A stretch of DNA of 64,000 bases from Monilinia fructicola (lineage: Eukaryota; Ascomycota; Leotiomycetes; Helotiales; Sclerotiniaceae). The number at the start of each line of letters is the position of its first letter. Within the stretch, counting starts at the first letter, position 1. Position numbers and translations under genes: made by a program. Below the pieces are notes generated by a model. It saw nothing but the letters and a program-made list of their open reading frames with translations. It did no database searches and was not told where the DNA came from. The stretch spans positions 2,597,501 to 2,661,500 of the forward strand of contig VICG01000003.1 in assembly GCA_008692225.1 (NCBI GenBank), written 5' to 3'. Below are positions 50,236-63,130 of this stretch, in pieces.

Positions 50236-50988
50236 CTTAGTGGCGCAAGTGAATATATTTAACACTATATTAAAACGTTCTTAAAATGGTTTTAAGCTAT
50301 TTTAGTATTTTTAAGATAATATCTAGCTAGTTTAAGCTAATCTTAAAATAGCTTAAATCGATAAAATATATTGATATATATTAATATATATTAATATATT
50401 TTTATTAATATATATTAATATATTTTTATTAATATATATTAATATATTTTAAGATAACTTAAAATAGCTTAAGATAATTTAATAATTGAAGATTATATTA
50501 AAACCGTATTAACACTGTATTAAAATCATAATTTAATTGATTATAATAATATATAAAAATTTAGAAAATAAGTAATCATCAAATTATTATTAGTTATTTA
50601 GCCAAATGGTTAAGATGATCTGTTTGAGAAAAAAAAAATAACGAAAACAATCATATTAATAATAAATTTTTTAATTTTTTTTTTGAAAAAAGTGGAGAAA
50701 AATCCATTTTTGAAATTTTACTTTTTAAGATATCTCAAAATGTCTTAATATTGTCTCAAAACGGTTAGTGAGTTATTGCGACAATACCGATTTAATACTA
50801 TTTTAAGATTAGCTTAAAATGGTGTTAACACCGATTCGAATAGGTTTTAACTATAATTTAAGCTATTTTGGGTTATTTTAAGTTATTTTGAATTATATTA
50901 AATTATTTCAAGCTATTCTAAAAACGTTCTTAATTTAAATCAAGAATATTTCAATATGGTCTTAAACATTATCAAAAGAGCCATAAAG
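50236..50988 (+). mobile_element. MITE-C copy 7, 753 bp
   Basis: Starts CTTAGTGGCGCAAGTGAATA and ends GAGCCATAAAG, with TA at 50234-50235 and 50989-50990. Unlike the others, its left interior carries an expanded TATATTAATATATTTTTAT repeat (about 50368-50450). LINE sequence on its two sides does not rejoin directly: about 1.4 kb is missing. Confidence 0.8.
50368..50450 (+). repeat. Local tandem expansion inside MITE-C copy 7
   Basis: Three to four units of TTTTTATTAATATATATTAA occur where other MITE-C copies have a single ATATATTAATATATTTTAA. This copy-specific expansion is a usable marker of the copy. Confidence 0.7.
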
Positions 50989-51162
50989 TATTATTTTGAA
51001 TTTTGTTATTCGTATAATTGATAAATTAGATAAAGGTAAAGGATATTTTATTTTATAATAAACCTTCAAATGTAAGATATCATATTAAACTTATTTAGTA
51101 ATCAAATATATAATTAAAATTTAATTATCTTTTAAAATTAAGGAATTTTATAATATCATTTA

Positions 51163-51436
51163 CGGTAAATTACTTTCATACTATGAAAAAATCGAAAAAA
51201 TTACTTTTATGCCACAAAAAATCGGATTTATTTTATTATAATACTATATAAATTCTAACTTTTTTAAATAAAATCTGATTTAGAATTCAGCTTCTTTTGA
51301 TCAGATTCTAAATTCGATTTTATTCAAAAAAGCTAGAATCTAAATAGTGAATTATAAATTTTCAAAATTTAATATTTTCATTAATCGATTATTAATAAGC
51401 AAAAAAGCTTTGATTTTCTATCTTATATTCAAAGCT
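51163..51436 (+). mobile_element. MULE-Z copy 5, left part only
   Basis: Starts CGGTAAATTACTTTCATACT after TATCATTTA (expected 9-bp TSD, 51154-51162). It follows the MULE-Z left arm to TTATATTCAAAGCT and is cut at 51437 by a MITE-C. The minisatellite and right TIR are missing. Confidence 0.65.
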
Positions 51437-51438
51437 TA

Positions 51439-51716
51439 CTTAGTGGCGCAACTGAATATATTTAACACTATATTCAAACGGTCTTGAAATGGTTTTAATA
51501 TATTTTAGTATTTTAAGATAATATTAAGTTAATTTAAGTTAATTTAAGCTACCTTTAATTTTAAAATAGTTTAAATCGATAAAACATATTGATATGTTTT
51601 AAGATATCTTAAAATAGCCTAAGATAATTTAATAATTGAAGATTATGTTAGAACCGCGTTAAGATTATGTTAACACCGTATCAAAATTATAATTTAATTG
51701 ATTATAATAATATATA
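51439..51716 (+). mobile_element. MITE-C copy 8, left part only
   Basis: Starts CTTAGTGGCGCAACTGAATA after TA and runs to ATTATAATAATATATAC, where it abuts the LINE 3' end at 51717. The right half is deleted, together with the remainder of its MULE-Z host. Confidence 0.7.
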
Positions 51717-52241
51717 CTATCCAACGGATGAAAATAAATACTACTACTACTACTATAACGAAACCTTTATATAATTTTATACAATTTATAAATAATATAG
51801 ATTTAGTATTTTTATATTTGCTATAAAAGTTTTGTATTATGAAAATCAATTTTAAATTAATAATAGTATAACGAAATGTATAAATATTTAAAAAATATAA
51901 AAAAAAGATTTATAATAATATTTAATAATTCGATAAATATTATTAATAGATTTATAAAACTTATATTATATAATAAAATATAAGCAAAATTCTATATTAC
52001 TAATTTAAAAATTCTAATATCTTTATTAATATTTAAGATATATATCAATAAAGTTGAAAATTTACAAAATTTTATAAGTTTTGAAAAAGTAAATTCGCTT
52101 ATTTTGATTATATAAGTATAATTTCTCATTGAAATCTTAAAATTTTCATGTTTTATATTGATATATATATTGATAGGATAAATATTATGAAATTTTTAAA
52201 TTCATTAAATAAAACTTTTAAGTTTATATTATTTTTTTATA

Positions 52242-54965
52242 CTTATCAGCGCAATTGAATATATTTAACACTATATTGAAACGTTCTTACAGTGGTCTTA
52301 AGCTATTTTAGTATTCTAAGATAATATTAAACTAACTTAAGCCAATCCTAAAATAGCTTAAATCGATAAAATTTATCAATATATTTTAAAATATCTTAAA
52401 ATAGCTTAAGATAATTTAATAACCAGAGATTATGTTAAAACCGTATTAAGATTATCTTAATACTATATTAAAATCATAATTTAATTAATTATAATGATAT
52501 ACTCGGGCGGGTTTTAAAGAAGGCATACGCAAAATAAGCAAGATTCTCAAAATAATGCTCAACTCCTTAAAATCCTATATTGGCCAAGTTTATATCTCCT
52601 TTACAAATGCTTTAAAAACTATTAATATTAATATTGATAAAATTACAAAAAGCTATAGAATAAATATTGATATTCATAGATTCATTTAATAATTTTAATA
52701 GATTCTATTAAATCTTTAGAATAAAGGTTTATATATATACCTTTAATACTAAATAAATAATATTATTGTAGAAATAAGTATAAATTCAATTAAAGATCAA
52801 AATTTAATTAAATAGATTAAATAAAGATATTATACTAGAATTTTTAGTTTATTATAAATTGATTCTAATATTGTAAATGTTATTATATCAAAATAACAAA
52901 AAATTTAAGCTAAAAAGAAAACAATAATTACATTAAAATCATACATATTTAATCAACAGCATCTTAATATATTTTGATAAAAATTATTATTTTTAGAAAC
53001 TGTTATCCTTTTTATACTATATATATAAATTGAAACTATTTCTAAAGATTCTTAATCCATTTATTTATAACTTCAACCAAAAAGTTTCTGCTATTTCTTT
53101 TTCTAAATTATTATAAACTCTTTATTTATAATTAAAATAATTTTTCTTACTTTTAATTCGATTTTCAATATAATCCTATATATACTTTATAACGTTTAAA
53201 TTAAAAGATTAAAGTAGCTATATAATTTAATAATATCGAAGAAATTAAAATATTTTATAGTATACTTTAATTTATAAACTGATACATTATTTATTATAAT
53301 CTGAATTTAAATCGAATAATAATCAATGCTTTTTTTAATTCTCCTTTTTTTAAAATCTATTAATCTAAAATTTTAAATATAATATAAAGTATAATTTGTA
53401 TATTCTAAATCAATCAATTTTACTCTTTGATTTATTCTCCCTTTTTATCTTATATTTTTTATGTAATTTTTAAATAAAACAGATTTTCTATAACGTTTTT
53501 TAATTTTCTTTCTAATTTAAAATATATTAATATGTTTTTGAATTTAATATAATATATTTTCTATTGTTTTTTGAGGTTTCTAATATCAAATTAAATTTAT
53601 AATATAAATTCCTATTACTTTCAATATTTTTATAAAAAATCTTCAGATTTATTTATTTTTCGATGGTTTTTTTTAAAAGTTTTAAAAGACCTTAAAGGCT
53701 TTCTTTATTTAAAAATACTTATAAATTTAACCTTTTAATATAATTGTTTTATAATAAATCATTTAACATTAAAATAAAAATATTTAATAAAATTATACCA
53801 ACAACTTTTCTTACTATATTTAAAATGTTTATTAGCCTAATCTAAGAATATATAATTCTATAAATTGTATACTAATAAATATTTGATGAATTGTATACAC
53901 AATTCTTGTATTTTCATATTCAATTTAGATTTTTTTATTTTCCATAAGTTAATAAATATAAAATTTATTTATTATTTTATAAATAATTAATAAGAAATAA
54001 TTCAAATTCATTTTCTATATATACTAAATATAAGATTTATACCTAAACTCTTTTTTTTTAATAATTTTTAATATAATCTTTTCTTTTCGAATATTGAAGA
54101 TTTGTATTTTTTGCTTTTTTTTTAATAATAATCTTATAATATTTTCAATGGATTTTAAAAGTTTCCTATACTTTTTAATTTAGGTTTTTATATTAAATAG
54201 ATTTTTTAGTATTAATAATTAATTAATTTTATATAGGTAGTAATTAATAATATAATTTTAAAGTATTTCAAACATATTAAAGATATAAATTTCTTCATAC
54301 ATTTCAGAAAAATATCTGAGTTCTTTTAGTTTTAAATTTTAAGGAATTAATCCCTTTTATATTACGAATTTTTTAAAAACATTTTTTTATCAAAAAATAT
54401 TAAGAATTAATTGAATTATTCACATTATCGCATAGCATAATACATATCGTTAAGCATTATTTTAAGAATCTCGCTTATTTTGCGTATGCCTCTTTTAAAG
54501 CCCGCCCGAGTATACGAATTGATAAAATTAATAATCAAATTATTATTAGTTATTTAGCCGAGCGGTTGAAATGATCTGTTTTAGAAAAAAAAATTAATGA
54601 AAATAATAATGCTAATAATAATAATAATCTTAATAATAACTTCGTTTATTTTTTTCAAAAGAAACAATGGGGAAAATCCACTTTCAAAACTTTATTTTTA
54701 AGATATCTCAAAATATCTTAATACTGTCTTAAAACGGTTAATAAGTTATTACAACAATACCGATTTAATACTATTTTAAGATTAGCTTGAAATGGTATCA
54801 ATACCAATTCGAATATGTTTTAATTACGATTTAAAGTAGCCTATTTTAAACTATTTAAAGTTATTTTAAATTATTTTCAATTATTCTTAGCTATTTTAAA
54901 ACGTTCTTAATTTCAATCAAAAATATTTTAATATGATCTTAAATATTATCAAAAGAGCCATAAAG
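52242..54965 (+). mobile_element. MITE-C copy 9, split by the 2.0-kb CTC
   Basis: Left part (CTTATCAGCGCAATTGAATA) is 52242-52499 and right part is 54513-54965, ending GAGCCATAAAG. TA flanks at 52240-52241 and 54966-54967. The A-box-like TTTAGCCGAGCGGTTGAAAT follows shortly after the CTC right end. Removing the CTC and one TA restores the MITE-C consensus around ATAATGATATACGAATT. Confidence 0.8.
52502..54510. mobile_element. CTC copy 3, complete 2009-bp form
   Basis: TIRs of about 45 bp: CTCGGGCGGGTTTTAAAGAA at left and CTCGGGCGGGCTTTAAAAGA (read inward) at right, each followed by GGCATACGCAAAATAAGC. TA is duplicated at 52500-52501 and 54511-54512. A 2-kb element with a TA target fits a Tc1/mariner/pogo element carrying one transposase, but I could not recover a convincing frame on either strand. 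Beyond the TIR its interior differs from the 0.8-kb CTC form. The nearly perfect TIRs suggest it is younger than its host. Confidence 0.85.
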
Positions 54966-54967
54966 TA

Positions 54968-55333
54968 TTGAAAGGGAAATAATACAAATAATAATAGCTT
55001 TTTTAAGTTTTAAGATTAATGAACTATTTATTATTAAAATTAAGTTTTTGATATAATATAAAATAAAACAAATCTTTATAATCTACTTTCTAATGTATCT
55101 TTAGAAAAAAATTTTTTATATTAAACTTTATCTATTTATAAAAATCGAATTCATTAACTTTAAGAATGCTAAAAATAAGTTTTATAGTATTATTTAAACT
55201 AATCAACGCTTTTTGAAAAATGTATTAAAAAGTTTTGAATATTTAATATAACTATTATAATTGTTAAGCTTTATATTATAATCACTCTTATAATAATTAT
55301 TATATATCATCGAAGTTCTTTATAAAGTTATCC
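54968..55333 (-). mobile_element. TAG-LINE fragment, inverted, internally deleted
   Basis: Matches inverted LINE text of 57463-57620 and then 58030-58210, with about 0.4 kb missing between. No ends. Confidence 0.55.
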
Positions 55334-55382
55334 AAGCCTATATAACAATTTAATACAACGGTATCTTCTTACTTTTGCCTTA
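55334..55382 (+). mobile_element. TAG-LINE 5' end (part 1), target of the next LINE
   Basis: AAGCCTATATAACAATTTAA with AACGGTATCTTCTTACTTTT is the LINE 5' terminus. It resumes after the inserted LINE at 62604 and continues to about 62765 (TTGCCTTAAATATTGCTTTC). Confidence 0.6.
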
Positions 55383-58300
55383 GTAATAGTAGTAATAGTA
55401 TTTATTTTCATCTATTGGATAAGCTGAAAGTCCTTCCTAAAACCTCTTTAAAGGTATAAGAATGTATTAAGCTATAGAATTAAACTAAAAATAATTATAG
55501 CAAAGCGGTTTATATATAAAAAGCATAATATTTGGTTTATTGCTTTTTTTTTACTTTATTTAAAATAAGAGTATAATATTAATAATATTTAATTATTAGA
55601 TAAGTTATAATATAAAACTTAAAGTTTATAAGCGAAAGCTTTAAAGCAAATATAAAATATCAAACAAAAGAAATTATAAATAGTATAATAAAAAAAAAAG
55701 AAAAAAGGATTAGTAAATAAAAAGGCTAAAAACTTAAAGGTTATTATAAAAAATAAAGTAAATATTGAAGTTTAGTAAGATATTATTAAAGTTTATGAAA
55801 AGTATTATTAAGGTTAAGTTTATATATATTAAATGTATATTAAGGGTTATTAAGGCTGAAAACTCCAAATTTTCAATATTAAAACCGAAATTATTAAGGC
55901 TTAAAACTTCTTATATATTAAAGCGAAAATTTTATGAATATAAAAAAAATGAAGGATTAAAAGATTTTGAATGTATATTAAAATAAAGTTAAGGCTATTA
56001 AAATTAAAAGTTTATTAAAAACAAAATAAGTTTTATTGGAAAATAAATATTAAAGTAGAATTTAATAAAGTTTAAAAAATTTATAAATTTTATTAATTTG
56101 GAAAAAAAATTGAAATTAAGTATTTAAGGCTTTTTTGAAAATGTATTTAAAGGGATTTAAAGTTGTATTAATTATTTATTAAAACATTAAAGCATTTTTG
56201 AAGTAATATATTAAATATAAAAAAGATCTTGAAATATATTATAAAAGTAGTTTTAGAATTAGTATTTTTATACTTTGAATTTAAAATGGTATTAAGCAAA
56301 ATCCTTGTATATAAAATAAATAATCAATATTTTATAAAATTAAATTTAAGGGAAAATTTAATTTTAAAAAGGATTTTATTTTATATAAGAAGTTTTTATT
56401 TAAAATAGTTTAAAAATAATTTTGCTTTATATTTAAATTATTAAACTTGTTATATAATTAATAAAGATCTTTAAAGAAGTATATTTATTTTATTAATTAT
56501 AAATATTGAAAATAAATTTAAATTCCTAAACGGGCTTTAACGTTTTTTTATTTATAAAACAATTTACTTATTTTATTTCTTTTTGAATTTTTATATATCT
56601 TAATAATCATTTAATATTAATATTATAAATCTATATTATATTTTAATATTTATAAAAGGCTTATTATAAAAAGTTTAATATATTGATTTATAAGCATTAT
56701 ATTATCAAAGTATTCTTTATATATAATCAAAACCATTATAAATTAATGTTTAATAATATTTTTATTATATATTAAAGTTTTTTTTAAACATTTATAGTTT
56801 TTATATTGAAAATATATAATATAAAATTAATCAATTTATATTTAAAGCTTTATTTATATATTGTTTTAATACATTATGTAGCTATATTTTATATACTTTA
56901 TGAATTTTTAATGTATTATTTCAAGTTATTTAAAAATATAATAATATGTTGATTAAAAAGAGTGAATTTTATTAGGTTTTAAAGGTTGTAATAATAATTT
57001 TTTTTATTAATTCTTTTTGTTAAATTTATTTAATAGCTTTATATAAAGTATAATAGTTAAAAGATTAATTTAAAAACTATTAGAAATATATATGTTAAAC
57101 ATTAGAATTTTAGTTTTAAACATTTATTGTAAGCTTATTTTATAATCTTTAATAATTATCAATATTATAATTCGGCGGATTGATAAATATAGTATATCAA
57201 TTGTTTATATTTGTAATATAAATTAAAGCTTAGCTTTTTTAAATATAGCTTTTGTAAAAGATAGTTTTGTATTATAGAAAAGGGTAATATTAAAAATAGT
57301 TTTTTAAACTAATAAAATTTTATAAAATACTAAAATAAATGCTTTATTAAGTAAGTTTATATACTATTTAAATTGTATATTGATAATTAAGCTTTAATTA
57401 AATTAAAGAAATTTAAAAGATTTTATATATTCTATATATTAAGCTTTTATACTGTAAATTAGGGAAAAAACAATATAACTAATAATAGTTTTTTTAAATA
57501 TTGAGGCTAGTAAATTATTTATCGTTTTTGTTAAACTTTTAATATAATATAAAACGAGATAAGCTTGTATAATTTGTTCTTTTATATGTTTTCGAAAGAT
57601 TATTTTTTTAGTTAAATTATACTTTAAATTAATATAAAGTAAATTGTTTGCTTTTTTTTAATATTATTATAATAAAGTTAATAATAAGTTTATTGTTTAC
57701 TTTGTATAATAATATTTAAGCGTTTTATTTTTTAATAAAATAAATTATTTCTAGCTTTTTTAAAACGAAAACAATTTTGTTCTAAATGCTTTAATATATA
57801 ATATTTTTGATTTTCTGAGAGAGAATATAAACATTGGTAATTAATAATATTAAGATTATAAATAAATATATATTATTTATATATTCAAATTAATAAATAG
57901 TATTTTAGGATAATAATTTGATTAAATATAATATATATAATATAAGGGATATAATAATAAACCTTAAAAAGTGCTATAAACAATTTAATGATTTAAAGTA
58001 ATTAAATTCTTTAGGTATATTTTTATATATTATATTTATTAAAAATAAATTAATTAATTTAAAGAGTATTAAAAATTAACTTTATATTATTATTTAGGTT
58101 AATAAATGCTTTTTAAAAAACATATTAAAGATCTTTTAAACGTTTAATATAATTATTATAACTTTTAAGTTTTTATATTATAATTATCTTTATATTATAT
58201 ATAAAACTAATTATTAAATCCATAATAAATTTTTTAGGAAAAATTTTATTATATTATAAGTTAGAGATTTTTAATATAAAGATAATTTAAGCTAAACGTT

Positions 58301-61300
58301 TAATAATAATTTATTTAAAACTTTTAGAAATATATAAAATAAATATAATAAAATACTAAAAGCAAATAAAGGTTTTATTAATTTTATTAATTTTAAAAAG
58401 TATAATTATTTTAACTAGTTTTTATATTTATAAAAAGAATTTGAAATTAAAATATTTATTATATAAATTATAAAGTATATATTTAATTAAACTTTAATAA
58501 GCTTTAAATAACTAAATTATAATTTGATTAATCTTTAGTAAAGTATTAAAAATATTAATAATAATATTTTTTTTAATTTTTTTTAAAAGATATTAAAATA
58601 AATTATAAAAGTATATTAAAGCTTTATTAGTTTATTAATGAATTATAATTTAAATTATTAATTATATTGAATTTATTTAGAATTTTAAATTGTAATACTT
58701 TAATTTTAATTATTATATCTTTAATTATAATTTTATTAATTATTAAAAAAAAAGTTTTAAAGTTATAATTTAATTTATATTAATTAATAATTTAGTATAG
58801 ATTTTTATTATTTTTAATTTTATTAATTATATTTTTTTAATATAATTTCTTTTAGTTTTATAAACTATATTATAGAATTCTTTGATTTCAAAGGATAATT
58901 AAACTTTGATTATATATTTAACTATAAGGTAAATTTGGTATATTATTTTATATTCTAGAATTTATTATAATATAAAGTATTTTATATTTTTATTTAATTT
59001 ATTAATTATATATATAGTAAAATCGAAGATAATAATAAATTAAGCAATAAAAGCTTTAATATTATTTTAATCTTAAAGATTATTTAGGTTTAAGAATTTA
59101 ATAATATTAATGTATATAAAATTCAAGAACTTTTTTAAATTATTTTTAATAATCTTAAAATAATATTGATTAAGTATACAAGTATTTTAATTAAATAAAA
59201 TTATAATCTAAACTTTATAATTTAACTTTATATATAGGTTTTTATAAATATTAATAGTTATAAAGAGAATATTAAAGAATATAAGATTTAGAATATATTT
59301 AATAAAGTAAATAAACTTTTTTAAAATGTTAATAAAATCTATTTTGTTATTTAATGTTTATTATATAATTTTTATTTTTTAGTAAATATATTGTATTAAA
59401 TATTAAAATCCTTTTTTATAAAATATTTAAAAAGCGGAAAGAGGTAAATAATATAATTAATTATTTTGAGTATTATAGGTTATTTGTAAATATTAAAAAT
59501 AATAATAAAATTAATATTAATTTAAAGTAAATTTTTGTTATATATTAATTATTTTTATTATATATTTAATTTAATGCTTTTTTAAATATAGGTTAAGTCG
59601 CCTACCCTACTTCTCGCCACCCCCCCCCCTCATTTGGCCAACATTTTACACCAAAAACGGCCATTTTAACGTATTTATAACTCTACGAAAAATAAATATA
59701 TATTTTTTAAAATTTTAATTAGAGCTTCTATATATAATTATTAATAGATTCTGAAAATCTTAAATTTTTGCGATTTTTTTATAAAAAGTTATAAAAAGAT
59801 TATAAAAAATTAAAATTCTAATTTTCGATTTGTATGTAAATCCTATACAAAATCAAAATATTTAAAAAAAGTTATATTTACTTTAATAAAAATAGCTAAA
59901 AATAATCTAAAAAATTTTCAAAGAATCTTAAAGCTAATTTAAATTGAATATATTATTTTAATAATATACTATTATTTATAATAAATGTTTAATATAGATT
60001 CTTAGATTTTAACGATAAAATTTTAAGTAAAAAATTTCTAATTTCAATTTACTCAATAGTTTTAAATTATTATATATATTTTTAAATAGCTTATTTACTA
60101 TATATTGATTAATAGATTCTATGAAAATTTATAGATTATTTTTAATTATTTTTGTTTAGAAATTATAAATATTTATTTCAAAGTTTCAATTTTGTATGTG
60201 ATTTCCATACAAATCCAAAACCGAAAATTCTAATTTTCTATAATCTTTTATATTACTCTTTATAAAAAAATCGCAAAAATTTAAGATTTTCAGAATCTAT
60301 TAATAATTATATATAGAAGCTTTAATTAAAATTTAAAAAATATATATTTATTTTTCGTAAAGTTATAAATACATTAAAATGGCCGTTTTTGGTGTGAAAT
60401 GCTGGCCAAATGGGGGGGGGGGTGGCGAGAAGTAGGGTAGGCGACTTATAATTTAGGGGTAAAAATCTTCAATGTTTTCGAAAATTAAAAGTTTCTAAAA
60501 GTTAATTAAAGTATAATAATTATATTTTAGATAATTTTAAATGTATATATTAATATATATTTAAGATTTTTAAATGTATATAATATTTATTTTCTGTATA
60601 TATAATATTATAAAAAAGATTATATAAATAAAGTTTTTTTTATTAATATTAATTTAATTAATTTATAAATTTTAAGGTTAAACTTACCAAAAACAATAAA
60701 GATTATAATTTTATTTATATTATTTCAATATAAAAAAAAGCGAGGATAATTAGTTTATTAATTTTTTTTTATAAAGGTATTAAATTTAAATTTTGAAGTT
60801 TTTGTAATAATTGTAGTTTTGTAATTGTTTAATAAAATAATTAAATAGGTTTTTTTATATATAATATTTTTAATTTTGAAGGATTTAATTATAAGTATTT
60901 TAAAAGTTAAATTAGCGTTTTTATATATTATTATAATGAAATTATATTTATGTTTAAAGTTAGTTATAGTTTTGTTTTATATAACTAAAATAGCTTTTAA
61001 AGTTGTAAAAGTAAAAACAAAAATATTAATTATTTTAAAGATATTTTTTGTTATATTTGTAAATTTAATTAAACTTTTTTTTTGGTAAATTTAATATATT
61101 TTCTGTTTATTTGTTTAAGAGTAATAAAGCAATTGTTATAATTTGTAATGAAAAATTTGTAATAATTAGTATATTATAATAAGTTAATATAGTTAATATT
61201 AAAGGGTTTTTAATGCTAATTTATTTATATATTGTAGTATGTATATTTAGTATAATGAGTATATTTAATTGGATTGTAGTAATTTTAATAGTTTAGATTA

Positions 61301-62603
61301 TAATAATTAATAATAATTTTCTTTATAATTATTTTTAATAAATTATTAATATTGAAGAGTTTAAATATTTTAATAGGTTTAATAAATAAAATCATTTATA
61401 TTATTTTATTAGTTTTAGAATTAGTGTTATATTTAAAAGGTTTAATACTAATTAATTTATATTATGTTTGAATAATAGCCCTTTTGAAAATAAGGTTAAT
61501 ATTTGTTTATATAATTTCTTTTATTAAATTATAAAATGAAGTGGGTATATTAATGATAATATAATTATATTAGGTAATTGGAATATTAAGTAAAATAGCT
61601 TTTAATATTTTTTTTAGCAATTTCAATATTTTTTTTAAGTAAATAAAAGGTTATAAATTGAATAATTGTTTAATATAATTGTTTAATTAATAATAATAAA
61701 TATAATAAAAAGAATTAAAATTAAGGTAAAATTATTAATTTGTTTAAAAAAAGCTTTATTAAATTGTAAAAGACTTTAAATGGTTAAAAGAAGGCATAAG
61801 ATTTATATTTAGTTAAAATATAAATATTTATAGTTAAGATTAATAAAAAAGTTATAAATTCAATAAACTTTGTAAATATAATTGTAATATAAAAACTGTA
61901 AAAATTAAAATTAAAAGGAATATTATTAGATTTAAAGTTATTCTATATATTTTTATTTTTAAAACTTTATAAATTGTAGTTAAACTTTAAAAATGATTTT
62001 ATTATATTTATAAAAAACATTAATTTAAAAAGATAAAAGAATATGTTTTTAAAACATTAATTATAAAAACGAATAAGTATAAAAATTGTTATATTAGTTT
62101 TTATAAATACTAAAATGAAAAAAAATTAATAATCTTTTAAAAGATTTTAAAAGTAATTTTGCGTTTTATAAATATATATTATTATATATAGTTATAAAGG
62201 TATTAATTGCGGATACAAATTTTATAATAATATTATAAAATTGTTTTTTGATTATATTCAAATATTGTAAAATAATTATTAATAGCATTTATAATAAAAT
62301 TGTTAATAAATTGGTTATTATTTAAATTGAGAAAGGGAGAAGCTTAAAAATCCATTTTGAATTTCTTTTTATATAATCTTTTTGTAATTTGCTATATAAA
62401 AGTAAATAATAATTAAAGCTTTGATAAGCTTATAAAATCAAAAATTAAGGAAAATCGTACAAAAGTGTTTTTTTTTGTTTAATATTATCATTTTATTGTA
62501 AAAATGATATAATTAATATTATAAAGCAGTTAAGGCTATAAATAAGCTATATTTAAGGCAAAAGTACAAAGATACCGTTGTTTTAGATTGTTGTATAGGC
62601 TTG
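55383..62603 (-). mobile_element. Full-length TAG-LINE, inverted, carrying an 851-bp FOT-G
   Basis: Reversed tail GTAATAGTAGTAATAGTA at 55383 and reversed 5' end GATACCGTTGTTTTAGATTG at 62572. TSD TTACTTTTGCCTTA (55369-55382) and TTATTTTTGCCTTA (62604-62617). Subtracting the FOT-G and its TA leaves 6.37 kb. The open frames at 55765-55986 and 60876-61088 are antisense and not credible genes. Confidence 0.8.
59596..60446. mobile_element. FOT-G 851-bp fold-back MITE, complete
   Basis: Ends AGTCGCCTACCCTACTTCTC followed by GCCACCCCCCCCC on both arms. The inverted arms stay alignable for roughly 300 bases each, so most of the element can fold into one long hairpin. TA is duplicated (59594-59595, 60447-60448). 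The empty site is visible in two sister LINEs, at about 25210 (ATAAATTATAATTT) and 39283 (ATAGATTATAATTT). Non-coding; presumably mobilised by a transposase like that remnant at 28526. Confidence 0.9.
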
Positions 62604-62765
62604 TTATTTTTGCCTTAAATATTGCTTTCTATAGCTTTAATTACTTTATAATATTAATTATATTATTCTTATAATAAAATAATAATGTTAAAATAAAAAG
62701 ACACTTTTATGTAATTTTCGCTAGCTTTTAATTTCATAAGCTTATTGAGCTTTAGTTATTATTTA
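62604..62765 (+). mobile_element. TAG-LINE 5' end (part 2)
   Basis: Continues the 5' end interrupted at 55382 and matches 42560-42700 of the LINE. It then switches without a clean boundary to CTC interior sequence. Confidence 0.6.
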
Positions 62766-63128
62766 TATTAATATATAAATTAATATAATAAATAATCTCA
62801 AATTTTAAAAAACATTTAATGAAATTTTAAAGCTTATATCATCTTTTCCTAATTTTAATTTTGAATATTTATATATTCTTAAATTTAAAATGAATAAATG
62901 AATAAATTGATTAATTCTATAATTTCCTATATTATTACCCGTAGTAACTTTATAATATCACTAGTAGTATTCTTTTAAAAATAATTTTTATAATATGAAA
63001 ACTTTATAGGAAGATCTTAAAATACTAAATCTAATATATATATAAATTATATTAAATATATATAAGACTTTGTTTAATAATTATAAGTTTTATATTCGCT
63101 TATGTCTTTTTTTAAAAACGTGTTTGAG
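62766..63128 (+). mobile_element. CTC copy 4, right part only
   Basis: About 360 bases match 6230-6580 of CTC copy 1, including TATAGGAAGATCTTAAAATA and CTAAATCTAATATATATATA identical. It ends in a mutated TIR (ACGTGTTTGAG) followed by TA at 63129-63130. The left part is missing. Confidence 0.75.
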
Positions 63129-63130
63129 TA

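Larger units (their letters stand above)
42525..51756 (+). mobile_element. TAG-LINE with intact ends, split by another LINE and later insertions
   Basis: The 5' end (TCAAACCTACACAACAATCC) is at 42525 and the 3' tail (CTATCCAACGGATG then CTACTACTAC) is at 51717-51756. The 12-bp TSD is AACAAAACCTTT (42513-42524) and AACGAAACCTTT (51757-51768). In between are a full LINE (42690-49046), a MITE-C (50236-50988), a broken MULE-Z (51163) and a partial MITE-C (51439). About 1.4 kb of LINE is missing at the MITE-C at 50236, and most of the 3' half is missing before 51717. Confidence 0.75.
42461..52239 (+). mobile_element. CTC copy 2, split by nested LINEs, right end lost
   Basis: The left end CTCAAGCGGGTTTTAAAAGA with GGCATACGC is at 42461-42524. 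The interior resumes at 51757 (AACGAAACCTTTATATAATT, matching 5842) and runs to 52239, where a MITE-C begins. The interior alignment to CTC copy 1 is clear for more than 400 bases. The right TIR is absent. Confidence 0.7.

Noticed and set aside
55765..55986. 73-residue plus-strand frame
   Set aside because: Antisense to the inverted LINE, not open in sister copies, lysine/isoleucine-rich by composition.
60876..61088. 70-residue plus-strand frame, with the related minus-strand frame 14217-14501
   Set aside because: Both are antisense to the LINE 5'-to-3' direction defined by its tail and are hydrophobic low-complexity text.
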